A stretch of 64,000 nt of DNA from Romboutsia sedimentorum (GCF_030131845.1 NZ_JASKYM010000001.1:186001-250000), one strand, 5' to 3'. Positions 18,359 to 26,519 are shown, counted from the first letter of the stretch. Notes: a model not told the origin generated them from the letters alone. A program made the numbers and translations.

Positions 18359-18395
18359 AAGTCAGTAAGAATTTTATTTTTACTGACTAGCTTTT
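18359..18395 (-). terminator. Terminator after the DUF4177 gene
   Basis: The stem AGTCAGTAA/TTACTGACT has A/T runs on either side, just past the leftward stop at 18397. It also separates this gene from the nrdD promoter. Confidence 0.75.
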
Positions 18396-18396
18396 T

Positions 18397-18534
18397 TTAT
18401 TTAATAACTCTTTTGAAATAATGCCAATTATTCCAAACACAAATCAATTCCCAACCTTCTTTTCCATAGTTATTTAAACTATCAGATACTTCCTCAGGTT
18501 TACCCCATATTGAAACATATTTATACTCGTACAT
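18397..18534 (-). CDS. DUF4177-like micro-protein, 45 aa
   Basis: This short gene starts MYEYKYVSIWGKPEEV and ends in HYFKRVIK. It fits the DUF4177 pattern: an initial MYEYK(F/Y)V strand, a helix ending YGKEGWELI, and a final YFKR strand. Family members are tiny cytosolic proteins of unknown role. AAGGGGGAG lies 11 bases before the ATG, and a terminator follows the stop. It is transcribed alone. Confidence 0.75.
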   Translation of the reverse strand: MYEYKYVSIWGKPEEVSDSLNNYGKEGWELICVWNNWHYFKRVIK

Positions 18535-18754
18535 ATTAATAATAACTCCCCCTTAAATTAAAGTAGTTATTATTTTATATTTTAGCTTAGCTTGTCTTTA
18601 TACATATTAATTTATTAAATAGCTAATATTACTTATAATATATTTAAAAAGTGTCTTTTTTTTATACTCTTAATATAATTATTATTAACACTAATTTTAT
18701 AAATATCATAATATAACCTAGCGTTAAAAACTTAATAAATTAGGAGGTAATTAA

Positions 18755-19519
18755 ATGACAATTCCTGCCACAAAATCAATTCTAGATGTTAAATCAGGTA
18801 ATATAATAAGTCAATACTCAAAAGATAAAATTGTTCTTTTGGGCATATATACTTCTGATAATGACCCGTATCCAAAGGAAATAGAAATTCTATTAACCCC
18901 AGAAGACGAGAACTTAGCCCCTATATCAACTATTTTTCCATATAGTGGATCTTATCTGCAACTATTCATAGCAAATTTTACTGGAGACAATAAATCTGAA
19001 ATAATGGTTAGAGGTATACTTGAAGGTATTGGTAATTATGATATTGCGGTAGTTTATAAACATGAAAATAATAAATTAATAGAAATATTTGATCAAGGTA
19101 AGTTCTGTGAGCGTAATGTTTGTATTGCTAACTACTTTGATGATTACAAAGTCTTTATAAATTATGATACAAAAAAATATTCAATAGATTTATCATCAAG
19201 ACCACGAGAATATCTAGACCAAATATATTCTCCATCAGGTATTGTTAATGTAAGTGATAGTCCAACGATAGGCGACCCAAGTTCGGTTTATCCAATAAAG
19301 CAAGTGACTAATACTTACTATAACCTTATGGTAAAGCAAAAGGTTATTGGCCTATCAGATTCAGATATTTTAGGTGTAATTCAAACTTTAGTAAAATTAA
19401 CAGGTTCTAAATGCGAAAATGTTTATAAAGGTTTATTATTATTTCCACATCCAACTAATCATAATAACAAAAGACAATATAAAAATAATTTCATAAAAAA
19501 GAAAACTAATATAACTTAA
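18755..19519 (+). CDS. VCBS/FG-GAP-like repeat protein of unknown function
   Basis: This 254-residue protein has TTAGGAGG upstream. It has no signal peptide or membrane helix. Segments such as LFIANFTGDNKSEIMVRG resemble the DFNGDGxxEIxVxG calcium-loop repeat of VCBS/FG-GAP beta-propeller proteins, and IVLLGIYTSDNDPY may be another blade. The last 20 residues are lysine- and asparagine-rich and look disordered. It stands alone between a micro-protein and an XRE regulator. The function is unknown and the fold assignment is tentative. Confidence 0.65.
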   Translation: MTIPATKSILDVKSGNIISQYSKDKIVLLGIYTSDNDPYPKEIEILLTPEDENLAPISTIFPYSGSYLQLFIANFTGDNKSEIMVRGILEGIGNYDIAVVYKHENNKLIEIFDQGKFCERNVCIANYFDDYKVFINYDTKKYSIDLSSRPREYLDQIYSPSGIVNVSDSPTIGDPSSVYPIKQVTNTYYNLMVKQKVIGLSDSDILGVIQTLVKLTGSKCENVYKGLLLFPHPTNHNNKRQYKNNFIKKKTNIT

Positions 19520-19546
19520 AAATATACTTATTTTATTTCAAATAAA

Positions 19547-19573
19547 AAAGGAGTCTTATTTAGACTCCTTAAT
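19547..19573. terminator. Bidirectional terminator
   Basis: AAGGAGTC/GACTCCTT with a 7-nt loop lies between the converging genes ending at 19519 and 19569. The stem overlaps the last bases of the leftward gene. Confidence 0.8.
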
Positions 19574-19775
19574 CTTTTACATATTCTAATATATCTCCGG
19601 GTTGACAATCTAATATTTCACATAACTTCTCAAGTGTTGAAAATCGAACTGCTTTTGCTTTATTATTTTTTAAAATTGATAAATTAGCCATAGTTATTCC
19701 CATTTTTTGAGAAAGTTCAGTTGAACTAATTTTCCTCTTGGCCATCATTACATCTACGTTTACTATAATTGGCAT
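19569..19775 (-). CDS. XRE-family regulator, YozG/Cro type
   Basis: The 68-residue protein is almost entirely one helix-turn-helix domain: ISSTELSQKMGITMANLSIL with the recognition helix, then TLEKLCEILDCQPGDIL. This small YozG-like type usually sits beside a DUF2975 membrane gene, as it does here 14 bases downstream. AAAGGAA precedes the ATG. It probably regulates its own operon. Confidence 0.85.
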   Translation of the reverse strand: MPIIVNVDVMMAKRKISSTELSQKMGITMANLSILKNNKAKAVRFSTLEKLCEILDCQPGDILEYVKD

Positions 19776-19789
19776 GATAAATTTCCTTT

Positions 19790-20299
19790 CTATATTGTCT
19801 TATCATTCTCATCTTTTATTTCAATGGCAGTTTCTAAGAGATTTGCCAGTATTAAGCATAAGAATCCTATAAAAACAGCTATAAAACTTACTAAAAAAAT
19901 TGGTGTTATATAACTAATTGGTAAATATAAAAACTCACTATAAAATGCTGTAAAGTTTTTCACGTATAATACACACCCTATAAACAATATTACTTCAGTA
20001 AATGTGCATATAGCAATACTTTTTAAAGATTTAATGTTTTCTATTGAAAACGGATTATTATTTTTAACAAACTTAGAAACATTTTTTAATTTAAATAAAG
20101 CTATAACATAAGGAACTGCACATATGTATATACAAGCATAAGTAATCATTACTATATTATTTTCACCTGATAATATTTGGAATCTACTTTTAAAATATGC
20201 AGTTGTAACAAGCGGTGTAGCTAAAAGTGCTAACAATGTAAGTACTATGCCTACTATTACAATAGAATGTAGAATTTTAGAAATCTTATTTTTTTTCAT
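19790..20299 (-). CDS. DUF2975 membrane protein
   Basis: This 169-residue protein has four predicted membrane helices (about 12-32, 47-67, 88-110 and 130-155), the DUF2975 layout. The gene pair DUF2975 plus XRE is common in Firmicutes, but its function is not established. GAGGTG precedes the ATG. The two genes are co-directional and closely spaced, so likely one transcript. Confidence 0.8.
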   Translation of the reverse strand: MKKNKISKILHSIVIVGIVLTLLALLATPLVTTAYFKSRFQILSGENNIVMITYACIYICAVPYVIALFKLKNVSKFVKNNNPFSIENIKSLKSIAICTFTEVILFIGCVLYVKNFTAFYSEFLYLPISYITPIFLVSFIAVFIGFLCLILANLLETAIEIKDENDKTI

Positions 20300-20404
20300 C
20301 TTTTCACCTCGTAATTATTTTTTTATTATCATTATAGCATAAATATTTATTGTTTAGAAATAAATATTTATTTTTATTTTATAAATAATCATTTTATTAA
20401 TTAT

Positions 20405-20437
20405 CTACATCAAAAAAATTCCCCTTAGTTTTAAGGG
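20405..20437 (-). terminator. Terminator after the natAB-like operon
   Basis: The stem ATTCCCCTT/AAGGGGAAT lies about 100 bases past the permease stop, with A/T runs on both sides. The gap between stop and terminator holds a 29-codon open stretch described in the findings. Confidence 0.7.
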
Positions 20438-20531
20438 GAATCTTAATTTTATTCTTTTATTAACTTTAACACAACTTGTTGTAGAGGAACTATTGCACTA
20501 GTATTCCATTCTTGTATAATATACTTAACCT

Positions 20532-22577
20532 TTAAATAGCACTCTCTGATTTTTCAAGTTTAGTCTTTTTAAATAAATACAAGCTTATTATTAAGAGTAT
20601 TATACTAATAGCAAGAAGACCTATAAATGTTAAAACATTTAAGTTAGGATTAAAGATAGTTAGGTTTTCTACTGACTTTATTAATGTATTTTTAGGATAG
20701 TGCATTGCAAGAACTACTAATCCATTATTTATAAAATGCATAAGCATTGATACAAAAATAGATTCTGATTTATAAACTGCAAATGCAAAACTTATTCCAA
20801 GTATTGCTGTTGGTATTATTCTTATAAAGTCTATATGCATAAATCCAAATAATATCGCACTTCCTATGATAGCCATCTTTACACCTTTTTTACTTTTGAA
20901 AGATGTAAAAATAAATCCTCTAAATAACATTTCTTCACATATAGCAGGCATAAGAGCTATTACAATCAAGTTTATCAAAAACTTTTCTTGATATAGGGCA
21001 TTATTTAAATTTTCTATTATCTCCATATTTTGCGGGAATACATGTAGCAATATCTGAGAACTTAAATTAACTAAAATATATGCACTACCCCAAAGTAATA
21101 TTGCGCCTATAATATGTTTTATTTTAGGTATCTTTATACTAAATATTTTCTTAAAATCTAATTTTATATAATATGCAAAAATTAATGGCAATCCTATTAT
21201 CATAATTTGAGTAATTGCTAATCCACCTAATCCAAGCTTCATTTGAACTATAGAACCAACGTATATAAGAAGTACTAAACTTATTGCATATAAAATTACA
21301 CCATCACTTACACTTGGCATATTTCCTTTTTTAATGTTTGATCTTTTTTCTAAGAATGAAAAACTTGCTTTATTTCCAAATAATATTTCTTCTGAATCAA
21401 ACATTTTAGATAAAAGCATTACTGATAAAATAACAAAAGCAATATTTGAAACTAAAACTAAAGCTACTAATCCTAAATCGCTCTTAAAAGATAATACGCT
21501 CTTTATAAGTAGCGATATGTTTACTACTGGTATTGTTGCTGTAAATTTATCTAATTCTATATTTGGTACCATTGATACATAAGATGGTATCATAACTAAT
21601 AACATTATTGGTGTCATATAATTTTGTGCATCTTTAAAACTTTTTGCTAATGAACATACGCACATACTTATCGCTGATACAACCATTGCAAATATACAAA
21701 CACATATTATAGTTATTATAATTGGGAAAATCAACTTATTTAAGTCTAAACTTCCAACTCCTAGTTCCGAAGCTGCTAGACCACTAGTTGTAACTAAATA
21801 AATCAAAGTAAGTGCTATTGATAATAAGTTGAAAATTGCAGTTACAATGGCGCTAAATGATACTGCCATATATTTACCCATAACAAGTTCTAAGTTTGAT
21901 ATAGGAAGTGTTAAAAGAGTTTCTAGAGTCCCTCTTTCTTTTTCCCCTGCCATAACATCTATTGCAGGATATATAGCTCCTAGCAATATCCCAATTATTA
22001 AAATAAACGGAAGTATTTGACCTAACATATGACCTGCTAATTCTTCATTTTTAGCAATATCTATATTTTTATAAACTATAGGCTCTAATGTTTGTTTTAC
22101 GTCTAATCCTTTTTCTTTTAAATTTTCATTTATTTTTTCTTGTTTATAATCTTCAAAAACTTTCTCAATTCTCTGTATTGCTGTATTTGAATCTGATACT
22201 GATGAATTTGTGTATATATTATATTTTTTGTTATCTTCTTTTACTTCTATGTAAGCAACTATACTTTCATCATTTATTGCTTTTTTATAATCTTTAACTT
22301 TTACTATTTTTAGTTTTCCACTTTTTTCTTTTTCATTTTTTTGATCATTATCATTAATCATAGATACTAACTGTGAGTCTGCATTTCCTTTTATTGCTAT
22401 TGGTAATTCTTTCTCATTCATGCTATTTGTAGACATCGTCATAACTTGAGTAAGTAAAATCATCATAATTGGATATAAAATAACGGGAAGAATTATCATC
22501 ATAAAAAGTGTTTTTTTATCTCTTAATATGTCTAGCATTTCTTTTTTGAAAATATATTTAACTATTTTACTTCTCAT
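20532..22577 (-). CDS. NatB-like ABC permease fused to a CPBP (CAAX-protease) domain
   Basis: The 681-residue product is read from the ATG at 22577, which follows AAAGGAGGAG. An earlier ATG lacks a site. The N-terminal half is an ABC-2/NatB permease: a first helix at about 20-45, a large extracellular loop, then five helices beginning at LGQILPFILIIG, with MAGEKERGTLETLL. The C-terminal third is a membrane CPBP domain with the diagnostic EEMLFRG (catalytic Glu-Glu and Arg) and FGFMHID, plus a later SMLMHFINN. The ATPase gene overlaps it by 11 bases. The fusion ties an intramembrane protease to an exporter. Substrate and target are unknown. Confidence 0.88.
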   Translation of the reverse strand: MRSKIVKYIFKKEMLDILRDKKTLFMMIILPVILYPIMMILLTQVMTMSTNSMNEKELPIAIKGNADSQLVSMINDNDQKNEKEKSGKLKIVKVKDYKKAINDESIVAYIEVKEDNKKYNIYTNSSVSDSNTAIQRIEKVFEDYKQEKINENLKEKGLDVKQTLEPIVYKNIDIAKNEELAGHMLGQILPFILIIGILLGAIYPAIDVMAGEKERGTLETLLTLPISNLELVMGKYMAVSFSAIVTAIFNLLSIALTLIYLVTTSGLAASELGVGSLDLNKLIFPIIITIICVCIFAMVVSAISMCVCSLAKSFKDAQNYMTPIMLLVMIPSYVSMVPNIELDKFTATIPVVNISLLIKSVLSFKSDLGLVALVLVSNIAFVILSVMLLSKMFDSEEILFGNKASFSFLEKRSNIKKGNMPSVSDGVILYAISLVLLIYVGSIVQMKLGLGGLAITQIMIIGLPLIFAYYIKLDFKKIFSIKIPKIKHIIGAILLWGSAYILVNLSSQILLHVFPQNMEIIENLNNALYQEKFLINLIVIALMPAICEEMLFRGFIFTSFKSKKGVKMAIIGSAILFGFMHIDFIRIIPTAILGISFAFAVYKSESIFVSMLMHFINNGLVVLAMHYPKNTLIKSVENLTIFNPNLNVLTFIGLLAISIILLIISLYLFKKTKLEKSESAI

Positions 22578-23361
22578 AAAGCTCTCCTCCTTTACTAGCA
22601 AGGCTTATAAAAGCATCTCTTAAATTTGTTGTTTGAGTGTCTTCTTTTAATTTTTGTGAAGTACCATTTGCTATTATTTTACCTTCATGTATCATTAATA
22701 TTTTGTCACATAATGTTTCTGCTTCTTCCATATAATGAGTTGAGTAAATGACAGTTTTTCCTTTTTTCTTTTCATTTTTCATAAACTCTATTATTGATTG
22801 ACTACTAATTACGTCTAACCCTAGAGTTGGTTCATCAAATATATATACTTTTGGTGAATGTATAAGGCATCTAGCTATTGATGTGCGTTGTGTTTGTCCT
22901 GTTGATAAATTTTCAATTCTATTGTCTATAAAGTTTTTCATATCCATTACTTCACTTACGTCTTCTATGCTTTGTTTTAATTTTTCACTTGGCATTTCAT
23001 ATAAATTTCCAAATGTAGTTAAAAGCTCTCTTGGTGAAATTCTACCATATAATTTAGTGTTTCCTGATAAGTATCCTATCTCGCATTTTGCAGCATTTTT
23101 ATCAATAGAATAATCATGATTTGCAATTTTAATATTACCGCTACTTGGAGTAAGTATTCCTGCTAGCATTCTAAGTAATGTTGTTTTTCCTGCTCCATTT
23201 GGACCTAATATTCCTAATATTTTTCCTTGCTTAACAGAAAATGAAATATTATCAACAGCCAAAAAGTCTTCTTTTTTAGTTTTTAATTTTTTTATTTTCT
23301 TGTTGCTTTCGTCTTTTACTACCCTAGTAAAGGATTTACATAAATTATTTACCTCTATCAT
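22567..23361 (-). CDS. NatA-like ABC transporter ATPase
   Basis: This 264-residue protein has Walker A GPNGAGKTTL, the signature LSTGQTQRTS, Walker B VYIFDEPTLGLD and switch His in YSTHYMEEAE. An unusual Lys-rich insert (SNKKIKKLKTKKED) lies just before the nucleotide-binding strand. It pairs with the overlapping permease-CPBP gene to form an export complex at the membrane. NatAB in Bacillus exports Na+, but that substrate is not implied here. Confidence 0.9.
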   Translation of the reverse strand: MIEVNNLCKSFTRVVKDESNKKIKKLKTKKEDFLAVDNISFSVKQGKILGILGPNGAGKTTLLRMLAGILTPSSGNIKIANHDYSIDKNAAKCEIGYLSGNTKLYGRISPRELLTTFGNLYEMPSEKLKQSIEDVSEVMDMKNFIDNRIENLSTGQTQRTSIARCLIHSPKVYIFDEPTLGLDVISSQSIIEFMKNEKKKGKTVIYSTHYMEEAETLCDKILMIHEGKIIANGTSQKLKEDTQTTNLRDAFISLASKGGELYEK

Positions 23362-23490
23362 TTTAATCCCCCTTTTATATTTTAAACTTTAGTATTGTCA
23401 AAAGTTGTATATATTTTATCATACTTTTCTATATATTGTTAAAAAATGGATTCAAATGTGCTTTTGATATGGCTATGATTTGTTTTTAAA

Positions 23491-23537
23491 TTCACGATAG
23501 TGCTACATTTTAATATTTTATGTCCCGTTACCGTGAA
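23491..23537. repeat. Imperfect inverted repeat, relatively GC-rich
   Basis: TTCACGATA at 23491 and TACCGTGAA at 23529 are inverted repeats with one mismatch around an ACAT/ATGT inner pair. The local CGTTACCGTG stands out from AT-rich surroundings. It lies past the stop of the truncated GNAT gene and could be its terminator or a mobile-element scar. Confidence 0.35.
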
Positions 23538-23574
23538 AAAGTATACATTCTTTTTATTTTAATCTTTGATAAAA

Positions 23575-23930
23575 TTAATCTATAAATGCGCTTGAATACT
23601 CTACTATACCGCTAACATTTTTTAGCTTACCTTCCTTTAGCTCAATAGCCATAAATACTTCATCTGGCACTTCAAAAGGTGCTTTTATCCCAAATTTGCT
23701 AGCTACTTCAAATCCAAACTTAGGATAATAGTTTTCATGTCCTAAAACTACAACACTTTCAAACCCCATTTCTTTGGCTTTATTTAGTGCTTTTTCTATA
23801 AGTGCTTTACCTATTTTCATACCTTGAAACTTTGGCGAAACAGACACTGGAGCTAGTGCCAAAGAATCAAATGAATTATTACTATTTTTTATTTTTATGT
23901 GTTTTTTATCTATACACGCTAAGAATATAA
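23575..23930 (-). pseudogene. GNAT acetyltransferase, N-terminal truncated remnant
   Basis: A clear acetyltransferase C-terminal half is present: LALAPVSVSPKFQGMKIGKAL is the acetyl-CoA-binding motif A, followed by VVLGHENYYPKFGFE. The frame stays open upstream for about 25 more codons to a TAA, with no ATG, GTG or TTG that has a ribosome site. The N-terminal third expected of a full member (about 165 residues) is missing. A TTG at 23862 could only give a 95-residue half-domain. Most likely a decayed gene. The intact family member would acetylate a small molecule or peptide. Confidence 0.75.
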
Positions 23931-24086
23931 TATATATTTTAAAGTATTATTACAATGCCTTTAGATAAGTAATTATATAACTCCCTATATTATTTATAAC
24001 TTATAAACAAACTATTATTTTTATTCTATCCTATAGATTCAAACATTACTGAATAAATCCTTAATTACACTTAAAGAATGTTTTAC

Positions 24087-24099
24087 TATACGAAGTATA
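24087..24099. promoter_or_regulatory. Possible upstream PadR half-operator
   Basis: TATAC-GAA-GTATA shares the TATAC-N3-GTATA core of the large operator at 24144 and lies about 60 bp upstream of it. Confidence 0.4.
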
Positions 24100-24138
24100 A
24101 ATAACTTAAATAAACCTAGTGACAATTTATAAATTAAG

Positions 24139-24174
24139 TTGACATACAATACTATACGCCGTATAGTATTGTAT
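24139..24174 (+). promoter_or_regulatory. Promoter of the padR operon covered by a 31-bp palindrome
   Basis: TTGACA (24139-24144), a 17-bp spacer and TATAGT (24162-24167) form a strong promoter. A perfect inverted repeat with 14-bp arms (ATACAATACTATAC, centre GCC) covers 24144-24174, spanning the spacer and -10. This is the expected position for an autorepressing PadR dimer. Confidence 0.75.
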
Positions 24175-24179
24175 ATAGT

Positions 24180-24202
24180 AATATTATACGTCATATAATA
24201 TT
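24180..24202. promoter_or_regulatory. Second palindrome downstream of the padR promoter
   Basis: AATATTATA and TATAATATT flank CGTCA just past the transcription start. It may be a second operator. Confidence 0.5.
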
Positions 24203-24238
24203 GAATTAAATATAAAAATAACTAATAGGAGGTAAACA

Positions 24239-24559
24239 ATGTCTTTTCAACTAGGATCATCGCTGCTTGATGCTTGTGTTTTAGCAATACTTACAAAAGA
24301 AGATACTTATGGATATATCTTAACTCAAAACGTTCGAGAAATAATGAATATATCAGAATCCACATTATATCCAGTGCTTAGAAGATTGCAAAAAGATGAG
24401 TATGTTATAACATATGACCAACCTTTTCAAGGTCGAAATAGAAGATATTATCAAATTACAGATTTAGGAATAAAAAAATATAAAGAATATATTTTAGAAT
24501 GGAGTGACTACAAAATTAATGTAGATAAAATTTTATTAGGAGGAGTAATAAATGAATAA
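24239..24559 (+). CDS. PadR-family transcriptional regulator
   Basis: This 106-residue winged-helix protein starts MSFQLGSSLLDACVLAIL and has the PadR motifs TYGYIL, SESTLYPVLRRLQKDEYV and GRNRRYYQITDLG. It belongs to the short type that sits before DUF1700 and DUF4097 genes. AGGAGG precedes the ATG. Its end overlaps the next gene by 8 bases. Palindromic operators at its own promoter indicate autorepression released by a ligand or by envelope stress. Confidence 0.92.
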   Translation: MSFQLGSSLLDACVLAILTKEDTYGYILTQNVREIMNISESTLYPVLRRLQKDEYVITYDQPFQGRNRRYYQITDLGIKKYKEYILEWSDYKINVDKILLGGVINE

Positions 24560-25142
24560 AACTGAGTTTATTAAAGAATTAAAAATAAAATTGAAAAATT
24601 TTCCAAGTGAAGAATTAAATGATGCACTAAGCTATTATAATGAATATTTTGAAGACGCACAAATAGATGATACTGTTGATGTAGAAAAAGAACTAGGATC
24701 GCCTTCAATGGTAGCTTCTCAAATTTTATCAGACTATGCAGTCAAAGACATAAAAATAAAAGATAAGCCTAGCAAAAATAGAATTTCATCAATTTGGTTT
24801 ATAATACTGGCTATATTTGCAGCACCAATAGCACTTCCCCTATCATTTGCTATGGTTATACTTGTAGGAACTTTAGTATTTACAATAGGTTCTATAGTAT
24901 TTTCTTTTGGTTTATGTTCGGTAAGTATATTATTTTCAGGTATTTTGGTGTTTGGAACAGGGCTTTTATCTATAATAAGTAATTTTTCAAGTGCTCTTTT
25001 ATTTATGGGTGTAGGTTTATTACTATCTGGAATAGGATTGTTGGCATTTGCAGGAACTTTTAAGTTTGGAAACGTGGTATTAAAGTCGATACTTAATTTA
25101 AGCAATAATTTATTAAAAAAAATAAACAAAAATAAAAGATAA
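24552..25142 (+). CDS. DUF1700 membrane protein
   Basis: This 196-residue protein has an acidic cytosolic N-terminal domain (residues 1-75, with EELNDALSYYNEYFEDA and ELGSPSMVASQIL, the DUF1700 signature) followed by three or four glycine-rich membrane helices. It is the middle gene of a PadR-DUF1700-DUF4097 operon found widely in Firmicutes. It may pass an envelope signal to PadR or anchor the DUF4097 partner. That is inference. Confidence 0.88.
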   Translation: MNKTEFIKELKIKLKNFPSEELNDALSYYNEYFEDAQIDDTVDVEKELGSPSMVASQILSDYAVKDIKIKDKPSKNRISSIWFIILAIFAAPIALPLSFAMVILVGTLVFTIGSIVFSFGLCSVSILFSGILVFGTGLLSIISNFSSALLFMGVGLLLSGIGLLAFAGTFKFGNVVLKSILNLSNNLLKKINKNKR

Positions 25143-25155
25143 GGAGAAACTATAA

Positions 25156-26184
25156 ATGAAATCTTTAAAATTAATAGTAAAAATAGGTTTAGTTCTAGTT
25201 ATATGTGGAATAATACTTTCTGCTTTTGGGTTTTTTATGGGTGGAAAATTTGACAATATAAGTAACGATCTAGTATCTCTTAATTCTAAAAATAATAAAA
25301 ATATATCACAAACCAAACAATTAGGCAGTTTCGATAAAGTAGATATAGACGTTGATTTAGATTATATTGAAATAGTAAAATCTAATGAAAATAAATTAGA
25401 ATTAAATTACAACGAAAAAATAAGTAAAGTAGAATATGAAATAAAAGACAATAATTTAGTAATAACTCAACCTAAAAATAACAATATGGGAGTTCACTTT
25501 AATATAGATGGATTTAATAATCAAAATTTAAATTACCTAAAATTATATGTAAATGACACTGCTAAACTTAAAGATTTAAAAATAAATGCACAAGACTTAG
25601 ATGTCAAAATAAATTCTATTAATAGTGAAAATACAAATATACAGTCTTTTTCTGGAAATATTTCTATTGATAATTTAAATTCTAATAATATGGATATTGC
25701 TATGAATAATGGAGATTTAAAACTTAATAATTCAACAGTTTCTAATAATTTCACTTTTAAAAATGACCATGGAGACATAAGTATATCAAACTCTAATTTC
25801 AATAATTTTATATCTAATTTAGGAGATGGTGATTTTAAAGTTTTAAACAGTAATTCTAAAAAAGCAGAAATTAAAAACAGTCATGGAAGTATAAATTCAA
25901 CAGGGTTTTTAAGCAATGAACTTAATGTAGATAGTGCTGATGGAGATATAAATATAGACGGTTCTCTTTTAGGAATTACTACATTAAACAACAAACATGG
26001 AGATATTCATATAAATTCTAATGAAAGTGAGAGTTTATATAATTACAATATTATTAGTAAATTCGGAGATGTTAATATCGGAAATAATAGCGTTGGAAAT
26101 TCTGTTGTAAAAGAAACCAATTCTAAAAACACTTTAAACATAACTTCTAATGATGGAGATGTTAATGTTAAATTTGCAAAATAA
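25156..26184 (+). CDS. DUF4097 beta-repeat surface protein
   Basis: This 342-residue protein has an N-terminal membrane helix (about 5-27) and a long region rich in repeated strands with NGD/HGDI-type turns (NNGDLKLNNS, DHGDISISNS, ADGDINIDGS, KHGDIHINSN), typical of DUF4097 beta-helix-like proteins. It is probably anchored in the membrane with the repeats outside the cell. AAGGAG precedes the ATG. It is the third gene of the PadR operon, whose family context suggests envelope homeostasis. Confidence 0.88.
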   Translation: MKSLKLIVKIGLVLVICGIILSAFGFFMGGKFDNISNDLVSLNSKNNKNISQTKQLGSFDKVDIDVDLDYIEIVKSNENKLELNYNEKISKVEYEIKDNNLVITQPKNNNMGVHFNIDGFNNQNLNYLKLYVNDTAKLKDLKINAQDLDVKINSINSENTNIQSFSGNISIDNLNSNNMDIAMNNGDLKLNNSTVSNNFTFKNDHGDISISNSNFNNFISNLGDGDFKVLNSNSKKAEIKNSHGSINSTGFLSNELNVDSADGDINIDGSLLGITTLNNKHGDIHINSNESESLYNYNIISKFGDVNIGNNSVGNSVVKETNSKNTLNITSNDGDVNVKFAK

Positions 26185-26200
26185 ATTTTAAAACTTTCTA

Positions 26201-26229
26201 TTTACATTCTATATTTATATGTGTATAAT
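26201..26229 (+). promoter_or_regulatory. Promoter of the brnQ leader
   Basis: TTTACA (26201-26206), a 17-bp spacer and TATAAT (26224-26229) place the start near 26236, about 45 bases before the leader-peptide ATG. Confidence 0.75.
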
Positions 26230-26281
26230 AACGTTTAACAATACAAATTTCACAAATATTCTTAATAAGGAGATTTTTAAT

Positions 26282-26353
26282 ATGATAACTAACATTAACT
26301 TAACTAATACTTTAAAATTAAATATATATTATTATTTTAGCTATTTTAGTTAG
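26282..26353 (+). CDS. Branched-chain amino acid leader peptide, 23 aa
   Basis: ATG follows AAGGAG with 7-nt spacing. The peptide is MITNINLTNTLKLNI, then a Tyr/Phe/Ser-rich tail and TAG. Six of 23 codons are Ile (ATA, ATT, ATA) or Leu (three TTA), all in the first 15 positions. It precedes mutually exclusive RNA structures and brnQ, so it reads as an attenuator leader sensing Ile/Leu supply. It has no Val codons. Confidence 0.8.
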   Translation: MITNINLTNTLKLNIYYYFSYFS

Positions 26354-26470
26354 GTTTGTGTTTATGATAAAATTTTTAATCATAGATACAGACCCTGAAG
26401 GTTTGTATCTATGATGGCTAAGATTAATTTGTTATGTAAGCCACATAGATAAATACTATGTGGCTTTTTT
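26353..26470 (+). promoter_or_regulatory. Transcription attenuator of brnQ
   Basis: Segment A (26353-26368) and segment C (26400-26415) are near-repeats identical at 14 of 16 bases. Both are complementary over 16 bases to segment B (26379-26394). C, extended to 26419, also pairs with segment D (26439-26451) over 13 bp with one bulge. D is the left arm of terminator hairpin D:E (26438-26466, then six T). B:C therefore allows termination, while A:B frees C to pair with D and prevents it. Segment A begins at the last base of the leader stop codon, so a ribosome at the stop masks A. A ribosome stalled on Ile or Leu codons leaves A free. Confidence 0.8.
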
Positions 26471-26489
26471 ATATCCTAGGATTATAAGA

Positions 26490-26519
26490 GTCACATAGTG
26501 TATACTATGTGGCTTTTTT
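26490..26519 (+). terminator. Second terminator before brnQ, a near copy of the first
   Basis: GTCACATAGT/ACTATGTGGC followed by TTTTTT repeats the CACATAG...CTATGTGGCTTTTTT sequence of the terminator at 26438-26470. It lies 28 bases before the brnQ start. Confidence 0.75.
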
